Positions 1 through 5,141 of a DNA stretch of 5,873 bases are shown in pieces. Both the position numbers and the translations under genes were made by a program. The DNA is taken from the NCBI GenBank assembly GCA_045635885.1, contig JAZTWO010000027.1, positions 1 to 5,873 of the forward strand, given 5' to 3'. The notes beneath the pieces are model-generated. The model made no database searches. It saw nothing but the letters and a program-made list of their open reading frames with translations, and was not told the DNA's origin. This DNA is from RGIG4608 sp045635885 (GTDB taxonomy: Bacteria; Bacillota; Clostridia; Oscillospirales; CAG-272). The first letter of the stretch is position 1; the number at the start of each line of letters is the position of its first letter.

Positions 1-132
1 TTCGTAGAAGGCAACTGTGCATGTGGCGCAGTAGATCCTGAATACGTAGCACCTCACGAACACAACTTCGTAGAAGGTAAGTGCGAATGTGGCGAAGTAG
101 ATCCTGATTACGTAGCTCCTCAGCCTCCCGTT
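1..132 (+). repeat. Two tandem 66-bp coding repeats (22 residues each)
   Basis: Copy one is 1-66 and copy two is 67-132. Over the first 54 bases of each copy 47 match, while the last 12 bases diverge. Some differences are silent (GGC/GGT, TGT/TGC, GCA/GCT) and others change a residue (for example GCA/GAA, Ala to Glu). This suggests an older duplication kept for its protein sequence. More copies may lie upstream of the window edge. Confidence 0.85.
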
Positions 133-228
133 GAAAACGAAGAAAAAGAAGAACTCAACTTCTTCCAGAAGATTCTTGCATGGTTCTCTGAACTTATCAG
201 CAAGCTTCTTGCAATCTTCAAGAAATAA
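1..228 (+). CDS. C-terminal fragment of a repeat-containing secreted/surface-type protein (5' end outside window)
   Basis: The reading frame is open from base 1 and stops at TAA 226-228, giving 75 visible residues. Residues 1-22 and 23-44 are two copies of a repeat of the form FVEGxCxCGxVDPxYVAP, each with a CxCG pair. An acidic linker follows (about 45-52, ENEEKEE). Residues 53-75 form an aromatic and leucine-rich amphipathic segment, with FFQKIL and WFSELISKLL, ending in KK. Tandem Cys/His repeats followed by a short amphipathic tail are, to my knowledge, common at the C-termini of large secreted clostridial proteins. I infer an extracellular or cell-surface role. The catalytic or binding part lies upstream of the window, so no function can be assigned. 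The terminator at 251-290 shows that this is the last gene of its unit. I am confident that it is coding and unsure of its role. Confidence 0.85.
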   Translation, partial: FVEGNCACGAVDPEYVAPHEHNFVEGKCECGEVDPDYVAPQPPVENEEKEELNFFQKILAWFSELISKLLAIFKK

Positions 229-250
229 TTTTAGCAAATAATATTGCTTA

Positions 251-290
251 AATAAAATGAGCAGGTGCTTTTGCACCTGCTCTATTTTTG
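251..290 (+). terminator. Rho-independent terminator of the surface-protein gene
   Basis: GAGCAGGTGC (259-268) pairs perfectly with GCACCTGCTC (273-282) around a TTTT loop, followed by TATTTTTG. An A-rich stretch on the 5' side means the hairpin could also work weakly for transcripts coming from the right. Confidence 0.9.
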
Positions 291-300
291 TAATATAGAA

Positions 301-370
301 AATCAAAGAAAAGAGAATTGTGTCGGGGGCTGCTTTCGCAGAACTTGTCGAGTCTTGGACACCACAAGCA
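301..370. other. Unassigned spacer with hairpin potential
   Basis: This short stretch lies between two terminators. It is more GC-rich than the other intergenic DNA here. CTGC-TTTC-GCAG forms a small hairpin at 330-341. It is enclosed by two alternative 5-bp pairings, GTGTC/GACAC (320-324 with 358-362) or TTGTG/CACAA (318-322 with 363-367). An open frame runs through it into the antisense of the tRNA gene, but it has no ribosome binding site and is not a credible gene. It may be a decayed structured element or a read-through tail of the tRNA transcript. Confidence 0.25.
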
Positions 371-409
371 TGAACAAAGGAGAGTCATTGTATGACTCTC
401 CTTTATTCA
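371..409 (-). terminator. Hairpin terminator immediately behind tRNA-Pro
   Basis: AAAGGAGAGTCAT (376-388) pairs perfectly with ATGACTCTCCTTT (392-404) around a 3-nt loop. After one mismatch the stem extends by four more pairs (371-374 with 406-409). On the minus strand it begins directly after the encoded CCA. The following bases (GTTCATGC) are poor in T, so it may act as a 3' processing or stability hairpin as much as a classical terminator. Confidence 0.6.
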
Positions 410-485
410 TGGTCGAAGTGGCGGGACTCGAACTCGCGGCCTCCAGTACCCGAAACTGGCGCGCTACCACCTGCGCTACACCTCG
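410..485 (-). tRNA. tRNA-Pro (anticodon CGG)
   Basis: The reverse complement folds into a full 76-nt cloverleaf with CCA encoded at 410-412. The acceptor stem is CGAGGTG/CACTTCG, with the C1-G72 pair typical of bacterial tRNA-Pro, one G-U pair, and discriminator A. The D stem is GCGC/GCGC. The anticodon stem is CCAGT/ACTGG with loop TTCGGGT, so positions 34-36 read CGG, decoding CCG. The T loop is TTCGAGT. The T stem (GCGAG/CCCGC) contains an A-C mismatch at positions 52-62 (plus-strand bases 434 and 424), where a G-C pair would be expected. The gene has its own promoter at 501-529 and is transcribed away from the lysine-transporter unit. Identity is very likely; full function depends on tolerance of the T-stem mismatch. 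Confidence 0.95.
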
Positions 486-500
486 TTATTCAACTTAATA

Positions 501-529
501 AATATACCATAAATATATGTAAATGTCAA
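501..529 (-). promoter_or_regulatory. Sigma-A-type promoter of tRNA-Pro
   Basis: On the minus strand, TTGACA (524-529) and TATATT (501-506) are separated by exactly 17 bases, with a TGG extension just upstream of the -10. Transcription would start about 9 bases before the mature tRNA 5' end at 485, leaving a very short leader for RNase P to remove. Confidence 0.8.
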
Positions 530-570
530 GTAAAAAAGAGAAAAACAGGGAATTTTTTTCTCCAATCCTA

Positions 571-599
571 TTGACAATATTTAGACAATGTGATAGAAT
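571..599 (+). promoter_or_regulatory. Sigma-A-type promoter of the lysine-riboswitch/ABC transporter unit
   Basis: A perfect TTGACA (571-576) is followed after 17 bases by TAGAAT (594-599), with an extended -10 TG at 591-592. Transcription should start near 606, which leaves a leader of about 285 bases before the first ATG at 890. That length is what the riboswitch and terminator occupy. It is back to back with the tRNA promoter; the two -35 boxes are about 40 bases apart. Confidence 0.85.
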
Positions 600-628
600 A
601 TATCAGTAAATTAAATATTCGGACTAAA

Positions 629-795
629 GAATAGTTAGAGGCGCGGTAACGATTATCTTTTGCGTGGGTGCTCAAACACCTATGGCGCAAGAGTAGGCAA
701 TATCGCCGAAGTGGTTTTGTTTTTGAGGGCAAAATTGCTGGGTAAGTGGAAAATATCTGCTTGACTGTCACATTTTTTGTGGAGTGCTGCTTTCG
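629..795 (+). ncRNA. Lysine riboswitch (L box)
   Basis: A cis-acting aptamer that binds lysine in the nascent mRNA and here should shut off the importer downstream. Core L-box motifs appear in order: GAGGCGCGG (638-646), GAGTAGGC (691-698), CGCCGAAG (704-711), GCTGGGT (737-743), GACTGTCAC (763-771) and GTGGAGTGCTG (779-789). P2 pairs GGCG 640-643 with CGCC 704-707. P2a is a hairpin at 660-690 with loop CTCAAA (671-676). P3 pairs 710-719 with 730-739 around a loop containing TTTGAG (722-727). P4 pairs 744-749 with 757-762, and P5 pairs 769-772 with 778-781. The L2 and L3 loops are perfectly complementary over 6 bases, matching the known kissing interaction of this class. P1 (about 629-638 with 787-794) is short and imperfect, so the outer boundaries are approximate. 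Confidence 0.93.
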
Positions 796-823
796 AATTG
801 TTAAGATCATTATGGTTTTTTGC

Positions 824-857
824 GGTCGGAGCACTTTGCTCCGACCTATTTATTTTA
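824..857 (+). terminator. Intrinsic terminator of the lysine riboswitch (expression platform)
   Basis: GGTCGGAGC (824-832) pairs perfectly with GCTCCGACC (838-846), and one more A-T pair closes the loop. TATTTATTTTA follows. It lies between the aptamer and the first gene, so it would stop transcription when lysine is bound. An alternative pairing, AGTGCT (783-788) with AGCACT (830-835), extended by two G-U pairs (781-782 with 836-837), overlaps both the 3' side of aptamer P1/P5 and the terminator's left arm. It is a good candidate antiterminator for the lysine-free state. Confidence 0.88.
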
Positions 858-889
858 CCAGAAAAATATATTTAAAGGAGTTCAAATTT

Positions 890-1768
890 ATGAACAGAAG
901 AAAGAAAAGAAATTTAATTATTGCTATTGTAGTAGTGCTTGTTTGCGTTTTGTCAACAGTTTTGTTGATAAGCACTCTCAATTTTGAAAAAGCAGATGCT
1001 ACAAGTGACCTTGAAAGAATTCAAGAAAAGGGCAAAATCGTTGTTGGTATGGAATGTGCTTATGCTCCTTATAACTGGACAACAACAACTCAAAGCGAAC
1101 ACACAGTGCCCATTTCCAATAATCCCGGCGCTTATGCAGACGGTTATGACGTAGTTATTGCCAAGGCAATTGCAGAAGCTCTTGGTGTTGAACTCGAAAT
1201 TAGAGCAATTGAATGGGGCGGTCTTATTGCAGCTCTTGAATCAGGTGAAATCGATCTTATTATTGCAGGTATGTCACCTACAGAAGAAAGAAAGCTTTCT
1301 ATCGACTTTACAGATACATATTTTGATTCTAAGCTTGTTATGGTGGTTCGCAAAGACAGTGCATATACAGGCGCAACATCAATTCAGGATTTTGCGGGTG
1401 CAAAGATTACAGGTCAGCTTTCAACATTCCACTATGATGTAATTGATCAGATTAACGGTGTAAACAAGGGAACTGCTCTTGAAGATTTTGGCGCACTTAT
1501 TATGGCGCTTAACGGTGGTACAATTGATGGTTACGTTTGTGAAAAGCCCGGTGCAGAATCTGCGGTTGCTGCCAATTCTAACTTTATGTATATTGAATTT
1601 GCAGAAGGTAATGGATTTGTTTGTGACCCTGCCGAATCATCAATTTCTATCGGTATTCGTAAGAATTCTAACCTTGCAAGTGAAATAAATAAGATTCTTG
1701 AAGCGCTTAACTCTCAAAAAGAGGCAATTATGAATGCAGCTATCGCTCGTCAGCCAATAGAAGAATAA
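890..1768 (+). CDS. Amino acid ABC transporter substrate-binding protein (predicted lysine)
   Basis: A 292-residue extracytoplasmic solute-binding protein of family 3 (SBP_bac_3) that captures the amino acid for the permease and ATPase encoded next. The frame stays open upstream to 746, but that part runs through the riboswitch and terminator; ATG 890 has AAAGGAG at 874-880. Residues 2-7 are basic and 9-30 form a hydrophobic segment. Cys19 lies in VLVC, which is not a lipobox, so anchoring is probably by an uncleaved helix. The binding domain starts near residue 41. By my alignment to the LAO (Lys/Arg/Orn) binding protein, E55 and Y58 match Asp11 and Tyr14, W109 matches Phe52, S129 and R134 (in GMSPTEER) match Ser72 and Arg77, and E218 matches Asp161, which holds the ligand amino group. 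Lysine as substrate is inferred from the riboswitch; the family alone would not decide. Confidence 0.93.
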   Translation: MNRRKKRNLIIAIVVVLVCVLSTVLLISTLNFEKADATSDLERIQEKGKIVVGMECAYAPYNWTTTTQSEHTVPISNNPGAYADGYDVVIAKAIAEALGVELEIRAIEWGGLIAALESGEIDLIIAGMSPTEERKLSIDFTDTYFDSKLVMVVRKDSAYTGATSIQDFAGAKITGQLSTFHYDVIDQINGVNKGTALEDFGALIMALNGGTIDGYVCEKPGAESAVAANSNFMYIEFAEGNGFVCDPAESSISIGIRKNSNLASEINKILEALNSQKEAIMNAAIARQPIEE

Positions 1769-1786
1769 TATATTTGAAGGTAAACA

Positions 1787-2560
1787 ATGAATTTATTTGA
1801 ATGGATTGTTAAATTGTGGGAAGAGAACTATGAGTTGTTTTTAAATGGTACTAAAAACACTCTTATAATGGCTCTCACAGGTACGATTATCGGATTTTTA
1901 ATTGGTCTTGTAATCGCAATTATTAGAACTATACCAACAACTAAAAATACAAATATTATTGTTAAAATATTCCTTAAGGCAGTAAATTTTGTTCTTAATG
2001 CATATATCGAGATAATTAGGGGAACACCAATGATGGTGCAAGCATTGATTATTCACTATAGTTTGTTTGTTCCAATGCAATTAGACCCTATGATTTCTGC
2101 AATTATTATCATCTCGTTTAATACGGGTGCTTATATGGCAGAGATTGTTAGGGGAGGTATCATTTCAATTGACAAGGGTCAGTTTGAGGGTGCTCGTGCC
2201 ATAGGTATGGACCACGTTCAAACAATGTGCCACGTTGTACTTCCTCAGGCAATTAAAAACATAATGCCTTCTATAGGCAACGAATTCGTGGTAAATATCA
2301 AGGATAGCTCAGTATTGAATATTATTGCTATTACAGAGCTTATGTTCGTTGCAAAGCAGGCGGGCGGAACTTATGCTAAACCTGTTCCTGCATATATAAT
2401 TACAGCAGTTATTTACTTCATTCTTACATTCACAGTAACAAGAATTCTTCGATTTGTAGAAAAGAAGCTTGCAGGCAGCGATTCTTATACAATCTGCGGC
2501 TCACAGTCAAATCCCGAGGCGGAAATTCACATTACAAAAGAAAAGGAGGAGTTTAGATAA
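1787..2560 (+). CDS. Amino acid ABC transporter permease (predicted lysine)
   Basis: A 257-residue inner-membrane permease of the HisM/GlnP type (BPD_transp_1) that forms the transport channel with the neighbouring ATPase. The first hydrophobic span is at about 25-46, with others around 60-95, 102-125 and 206-228. RGTPMMVQ at 78-85 and AYMAEIVRGGI at 115-125 are typical of polar amino acid permeases. The EAA loop that docks on the ATPase begins at E134 (EGARAIGM) and continues through the VLPQAIKNIMP segment. The start ATG has GAAGG about 6 bases upstream and lies 18 bases after the binding-protein stop. A hydrophilic tail of about 30 residues follows the last span. Only one permease gene is present, so a homodimer is likely. 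The stop codon overlaps the ATPase start (TAATG), indicating translational coupling. Confidence 0.95.
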   Translation: MNLFEWIVKLWEENYELFLNGTKNTLIMALTGTIIGFLIGLVIAIIRTIPTTKNTNIIVKIFLKAVNFVLNAYIEIIRGTPMMVQALIIHYSLFVPMQLDPMISAIIIISFNTGAYMAEIVRGGIISIDKGQFEGARAIGMDHVQTMCHVVLPQAIKNIMPSIGNEFVVNIKDSSVLNIIAITELMFVAKQAGGTYAKPVPAYIITAVIYFILTFTVTRILRFVEKKLAGSDSYTICGSQSNPEAEIHITKEKEEFR

Positions 2561-3294
2561 TGGAAAATGTAATTACTATTAAAAATCTCAAAAAAAGCTT
2601 CTCCGGACGTGAAATTTTAAAGGGAATTGACCTTGAAATCAAAAAGAATGAAGTGGTTTCAGTTATCGGTTCATCGGGAAGTGGTAAGAGTACAATGCTC
2701 CGTTGCATTAATTTGCTTGAAGACGTTACAAGCGGAGACATTTTGTTCTATGATCAAAGTGTAATTGACGGAGATATGGATATTAATGACTATCGCTCAA
2801 AGATAGTTATGGTTTTTCAGCAATTTAATCTCTTTAATAATATGACAGTTCTTGAAAACTGTGTTCGTCCCCAAAAGGTTGTTCTTGGAAGATCCAAAGA
2901 AGAAGCCAAAGAAATTGCAATGAAATATCTTGCAAAGGTTGGAATGGCTGAATACATAAATGCTCGCCCTGCACAACTTTCTGGCGGTATGAAGCAGAGA
3001 GTTGCTATTGCACGTGCTCTTTCGATGAACCCCGAAGTAATACTTTTTGACGAACCAACGTCGGCGCTCGATCCCGAAATGGTTGGCGAGGTTCTTGACG
3101 TTATGCGTGAGCTTGCTTCAGAAGGACTTACAATGATAGTTGTAACTCACGAAATGGCATTTGCTCGTGACGTTTCTGATAGAGTTATCTTTATTGATGA
3201 CGGTGTAATTTGCGAGCAGGGAAATCCAAAAGAATTCTTCGCTTCTCCTAAAACTGAAAGAGCAAAAACATTTTTATCAAGATTTTTGCAGTAG
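2560..3294 (+). CDS. Amino acid ABC transporter ATP-binding protein (predicted lysine)
   Basis: A 244-residue cytoplasmic ATPase of the polar amino acid uptake family (GlnQ/HisP-like) that powers the importer. The Walker A motif GSSGSGKST is at residues 37-45, the Q-loop at Q87, the signature LSGGMKQR at 140-147, Walker B with the catalytic glutamate VILFDEPTSALDP at 160-172 (E165), and the switch histidine at H197. The usual family signature is LSGGQ; here Met144 replaces Gln, a conservative-looking variant in an otherwise intact enzyme. The start overlaps the permease stop by one base, and a strong AAGGAGGA lies at 2543-2550, which supports ATG 2560. Length is normal for the family. It is the last gene of the riboswitch-controlled unit and is closed by a terminator one base after its stop. 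Confidence 0.96.
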   Translation: MENVITIKNLKKSFSGREILKGIDLEIKKNEVVSVIGSSGSGKSTMLRCINLLEDVTSGDILFYDQSVIDGDMDINDYRSKIVMVFQQFNLFNNMTVLENCVRPQKVVLGRSKEEAKEIAMKYLAKVGMAEYINARPAQLSGGMKQRVAIARALSMNPEVILFDEPTSALDPEMVGEVLDVMRELASEGLTMIVVTHEMAFARDVSDRVIFIDDGVICEQGNPKEFFASPKTERAKTFLSRFLQ

Positions 3295-3326
3295 AATAAG
3301 GGGACGAAAGTCCTCTTATTATTTTG
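3295..3326 (+). terminator. Terminator of the ABC transporter operon
   Basis: AATAAGGGGAC (3295-3305) pairs with GTCCTCTTATT (3310-3320), all 11 positions with one G-U pair, around a GAAA tetraloop, followed by ATTTTG. It begins directly after the ATPase stop codon. Confidence 0.85.
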
Positions 3327-3356
3327 TTAACATTTTTGATTTAAAATATTCATAAT
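3327..3356 (+). promoter_or_regulatory. Probable sigma-A promoter of the hydrolase gene
   Basis: TTAACA (3327-3332) and CATAAT (3351-3356) are each one base off consensus and 18 bases apart. They start right behind the upstream terminator. A second candidate -10, TAAAAT with an upstream TG (3361-3369), has no good -35. The leader would be about 37 bases. Confidence 0.5.
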
Positions 3357-3399
3357 TTCGTGTTAAAATATATGGGAATATAAAGGAATATGGGATATT

Positions 3400-4164
3400 A
3401 TGAAAGAAAGAAAAAATAAATTTATAAAAGAAAAGCACGTTGCATACAAAAGAATAGTAGAGAGTTCTAAAGTAGCTGTTTTGTGTATTCACGGATTTAT
3501 GGGTTCTCCAAATCAGTATCGAGATATTGTCCCACAAATTCCACAGAATATATCCGTATATAATATGATTCTTGATGGACACGGCGGAACTCCACTTGAT
3601 TTTGGGGGCACGTCAATGGAAAAATGGGAACAAAATGTTGAAGACGCAATAACAGAGCTTCTTGAAACTCATGAAGAAATCTATATTTTATCGCATTCAA
3701 TGGGTGCTTTTTTTGCTATAGAACAGGCAATTAAAAGGCCTGAAATTAAAAAGCTTTTTTGCATTGGACTTCCTGTTAGAATTAAAATGAAGCCAATAAT
3801 GTTAAAAACAATTTATAAGCTCTATTTTGGAAACATTACTCCCAAGGATACTGTTGCTCTTGGCGCTATGGAAAGCCACGGTGTTGCCATTAGTAAAAAT
3901 CTTTTGAAGTATGTAACTTGGATTCCAAGAATAAGAGAGTTTTATAAAAAGATGGATGAAGTTAGAAACAAACTTGATCAGCTTAAAACACCCTGTGTAA
4001 CGTATCAATGCGTTAAGGACGAAATGGTTCCTTTTTCAAGTATAAAAGAATTGGAGAAAACGAATATAGAAATAAAAATTCTTCCAAAATCTTATCACTT
4101 CTGTTTTGATCCTGAAGAAACTCAGTTCCTTGCTAAAGAATTTGTGGCATATTGCTTTGAATAA
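3400..4164 (+). CDS. Alpha/beta hydrolase (serine esterase/lipase-like)
   Basis: A 254-residue cytoplasmic alpha/beta-fold hydrolase with no signal peptide. The oxyanion-hole motif HGFMG is at 31-35 and LDGHGGT at 58-64. The nucleophile elbow is S98-H99-S100-M101-G102, with S100 the likely catalytic serine; the first glycine of the usual GxSxG is replaced by serine. The acid is probably D207 (in VKDEMVP) and the base H233 (in SYHF), so the triad looks complete. Order and spacing resemble the Hydrolase_4 / monoacylglycerol lipase and carboxylesterase group, but the sequence does not fix a substrate. The start is supported by AAAGGA at 3382-3387 with a rather long 12-base spacing; no better start is seen. 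It has its own promoter and terminator, so it is not linked functionally to the transporter. Family confidence is high and substrate unknown. Confidence 0.88.
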   Translation: MKERKNKFIKEKHVAYKRIVESSKVAVLCIHGFMGSPNQYRDIVPQIPQNISVYNMILDGHGGTPLDFGGTSMEKWEQNVEDAITELLETHEEIYILSHSMGAFFAIEQAIKRPEIKKLFCIGLPVRIKMKPIMLKTIYKLYFGNITPKDTVALGAMESHGVAISKNLLKYVTWIPRIREFYKKMDEVRNKLDQLKTPCVTYQCVKDEMVPFSSIKELEKTNIEIKILPKSYHFCFDPEETQFLAKEFVAYCFE

Positions 4165-4193
4165 AAAATTCCACCTAAAAAGGTGGAATTTTT
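4164..4193. terminator. Bidirectional terminator between the hydrolase and coiled-coil genes
   Basis: AAAAATTCCACCT (4164-4176) pairs perfectly with AGGTGGAATTTTT (4181-4193) around an AAAA loop. It has A-runs on the left and T-runs on the right, so it can stop both convergent genes. It begins at the last base of the hydrolase stop codon. Confidence 0.9.
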
Positions 4194-4205
4194 ATTTTAA
4201 ATAAA

Positions 4206-4571
4206 TTATTGTTCTTTCTTTTTTGCCATCATTTCTTTTTGATGAACTGCGGCTTCTGTTTCATAAGCATTCATTAAGTTAAATTCTCTTGCCACCTTTT
4301 TTTCGTGAATAGAACGTTTAATTGAATAAATTTCTGCACGAACAACATCGATTTTTTCTGTGAGAATTTTTATTTTGTGGTCAACATTTGAGTTGGTTTT
4401 TACCTTTTGATATGAAACCCTACCAAACTGTTCATACAAATCGGCAAGATGAGCCTCTTTTCTTGCAAGCTTAACGTGAAGGGACGCAGTGTCTGTTATA
4501 TCACCGGTTTTTACAACGGCTTTGCCAGCCATTCTTTTAAAGCCATGGCTAAATTCTCCCCATTTGGACAT
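4206..4571 (-). CDS. Small helical coiled-coil protein of unknown function
   Basis: A 121-residue, charged, cysteine-free protein with no signal peptide or membrane segment. The start is firm: AAAGGAGG (4578-4585 on the plus strand) sits 6 bases before the ATG, with a promoter at 4605-4633. An amphipathic N-terminal part (about 1-30) precedes two helical stretches. In the second, I67, L70, I74, V77, I81, I84 and I88 give an unbroken 3-4 heptad pattern, a strong coiled-coil sign. The tail is rich in Lys, Glu and Met. I recall similar short uncharacterised proteins in clostridial genomes but no named family, so I assign no function. Its divergent neighbour is the sporulation gene spoVAC, but its own promoter looks vegetative, so a sporulation role would be speculation. 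Confidence 0.82.
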   Translation of the reverse strand: MSKWGEFSHGFKRMAGKAVVKTGDITDTASLHVKLARKEAHLADLYEQFGRVSYQKVKTNSNVDHKIKILTEKIDVVRAEIYSIKRSIHEKKVAREFNLMNAYETEAAVHQKEMMAKKKEQ

Positions 4572-4604
4572 AATAATCCTCCTTTAGTAATTATATACAT
4601 AGAC

Positions 4605-4633
4605 ATTATACTATTTTTTTATTAAAAAGTAAA
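4605..4633 (-). promoter_or_regulatory. Sigma-A-type promoter of the coiled-coil gene
   Basis: On the minus strand, a perfect TATAAT (4605-4610) has TTTACT (4628-4633, four of six consensus bases) 17 bases upstream. The leader to the ATG is about 25-30 bases and contains the AAAGGAGG site. Confidence 0.7.
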
Positions 4634-4639
4634 GAGTTT

Positions 4640-4670
4640 TGTAATAATTTTTTGTTATTTTGATAAAATA
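4640..4670 (+). promoter_or_regulatory. Possible promoter of spoVAC (forespore sigma or sigma-A)
   Basis: TGATAAAATA (4661-4670) fits the sigma-F/G -10 pattern GGNNANANTR except at its first base, with TGTAATA (4640-4646) about 15 bases upstream as a poor -35. The same bases can also be read as a sigma-A extended -10 (TGATAAAAT) with TTGTAA (4639-4644) at a long 19-base spacing. The sequence does not decide. A forespore sigma factor is expected because spoVA genes are sigma-G dependent in Bacillus subtilis. Confidence 0.35.
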
Positions 4671-4693
4671 TATTTCAAAGGATGTGATTTTTT

Positions 4694-5140
4694 ATGAATA
4701 TGGATAAAAAAATGTATAAAAAATATGCTAAAGCGCATGCTCCGCAGTCACCAACGGGCAAAAATTGCTTTAATGCTTTTTGCATTGGTGGGCTTATTTG
4801 TGCCATAGGGCAGGGGTTAAATGATGTTTATCATTTGGTTTTAGAGATGCCAAAGGATGATGCAGGGTTACTATCTTCGGTGACGCTTGTATTTGTTGCT
4901 GTGGTTTTAACTGCGTTTGGAATTTTCGACGAAATTGCAAAGGTTGCAGGGGCAGGGACACTTGTACCCATAACGGGCTTTGCAAATGCAGTTGTTTCAC
5001 CTGCTATTGATTCTAAAAGCGAGGGATTTATTTTGGGCATTGGACCTAAAATCTTTACCGTTGCGGGACCTGTGTTGCTTTATGGAATACTATCAGGAGC
5101 TATTTATGGCGTAATTTATTACTTTGTGTCAATGATATGA
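4694..5140 (+). CDS. spoVAC: Stage V sporulation protein AC (SpoVAC)
   Basis: A 148-residue polytopic membrane protein of the SpoVAC/SpoVAEB family. SpoVA proteins sit in the inner membrane of the spore and move calcium dipicolinate in during sporulation and out during germination; SpoVAC of B. subtilis behaves as a mechanosensitive channel. Diagnostic stretches are NAFCIGGLICAIGQ (27-40), FGIFDEIAKVAGAGTLVPITGF (75-96, in part) and the SKSEGFILGIGPKIF segment (107-121). Hydrophobic spans lie near 26-42, 59-78, 112-130 and 128-147. The N-terminal YAKAHAPQSP extension and the length separate it from the shorter SpoVAE-type paralogue. AAAGG (4677-4681) lies 12 bases before ATG 4694; a second in-frame ATG is at 4700. 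A terminator begins one base after the stop, so spoVAD and spoVAE do not follow, unlike the usual operon. Confidence 0.93.
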   Translation: MNMDKKMYKKYAKAHAPQSPTGKNCFNAFCIGGLICAIGQGLNDVYHLVLEMPKDDAGLLSSVTLVFVAVVLTAFGIFDEIAKVAGAGTLVPITGFANAVVSPAIDSKSEGFILGIGPKIFTVAGPVLLYGILSGAIYGVIYYFVSMI

Positions 5141-5141
5141 A

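Noticed and set aside
329..338. GCTGCTTTCG repeated at 786-795 in the riboswitch, suggesting a decayed second riboswitch
   Set aside because: A 10-base match is expected several times by chance in a window this size, and no other L-box motif is present near 329.
265..498. Open frame of 77 codons on the plus strand
   Set aside because: It starts inside a terminator hairpin, runs antisense through tRNA-Pro and has no ribosome binding site. Its C-terminal part is simply the translated complement of the tRNA.
568..834. Minus-strand open frame of 88 codons
   Set aside because: It is antisense to the riboswitch leader, has no ribosome binding site and its composition is not protein-like.
746..889. 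N-terminal extension of the binding protein from ATG 746
   Set aside because: The extra 48 codons lie in riboswitch P4/P5 and the terminator. ATG 890 has an ideal ribosome binding site and is followed by a normal basic and hydrophobic signal region.
4831..5040. Minus-strand open frame inside spoVAC
   Set aside because: It is a shadow of the real gene, whose conserved SpoVAC motifs are on the plus strand.
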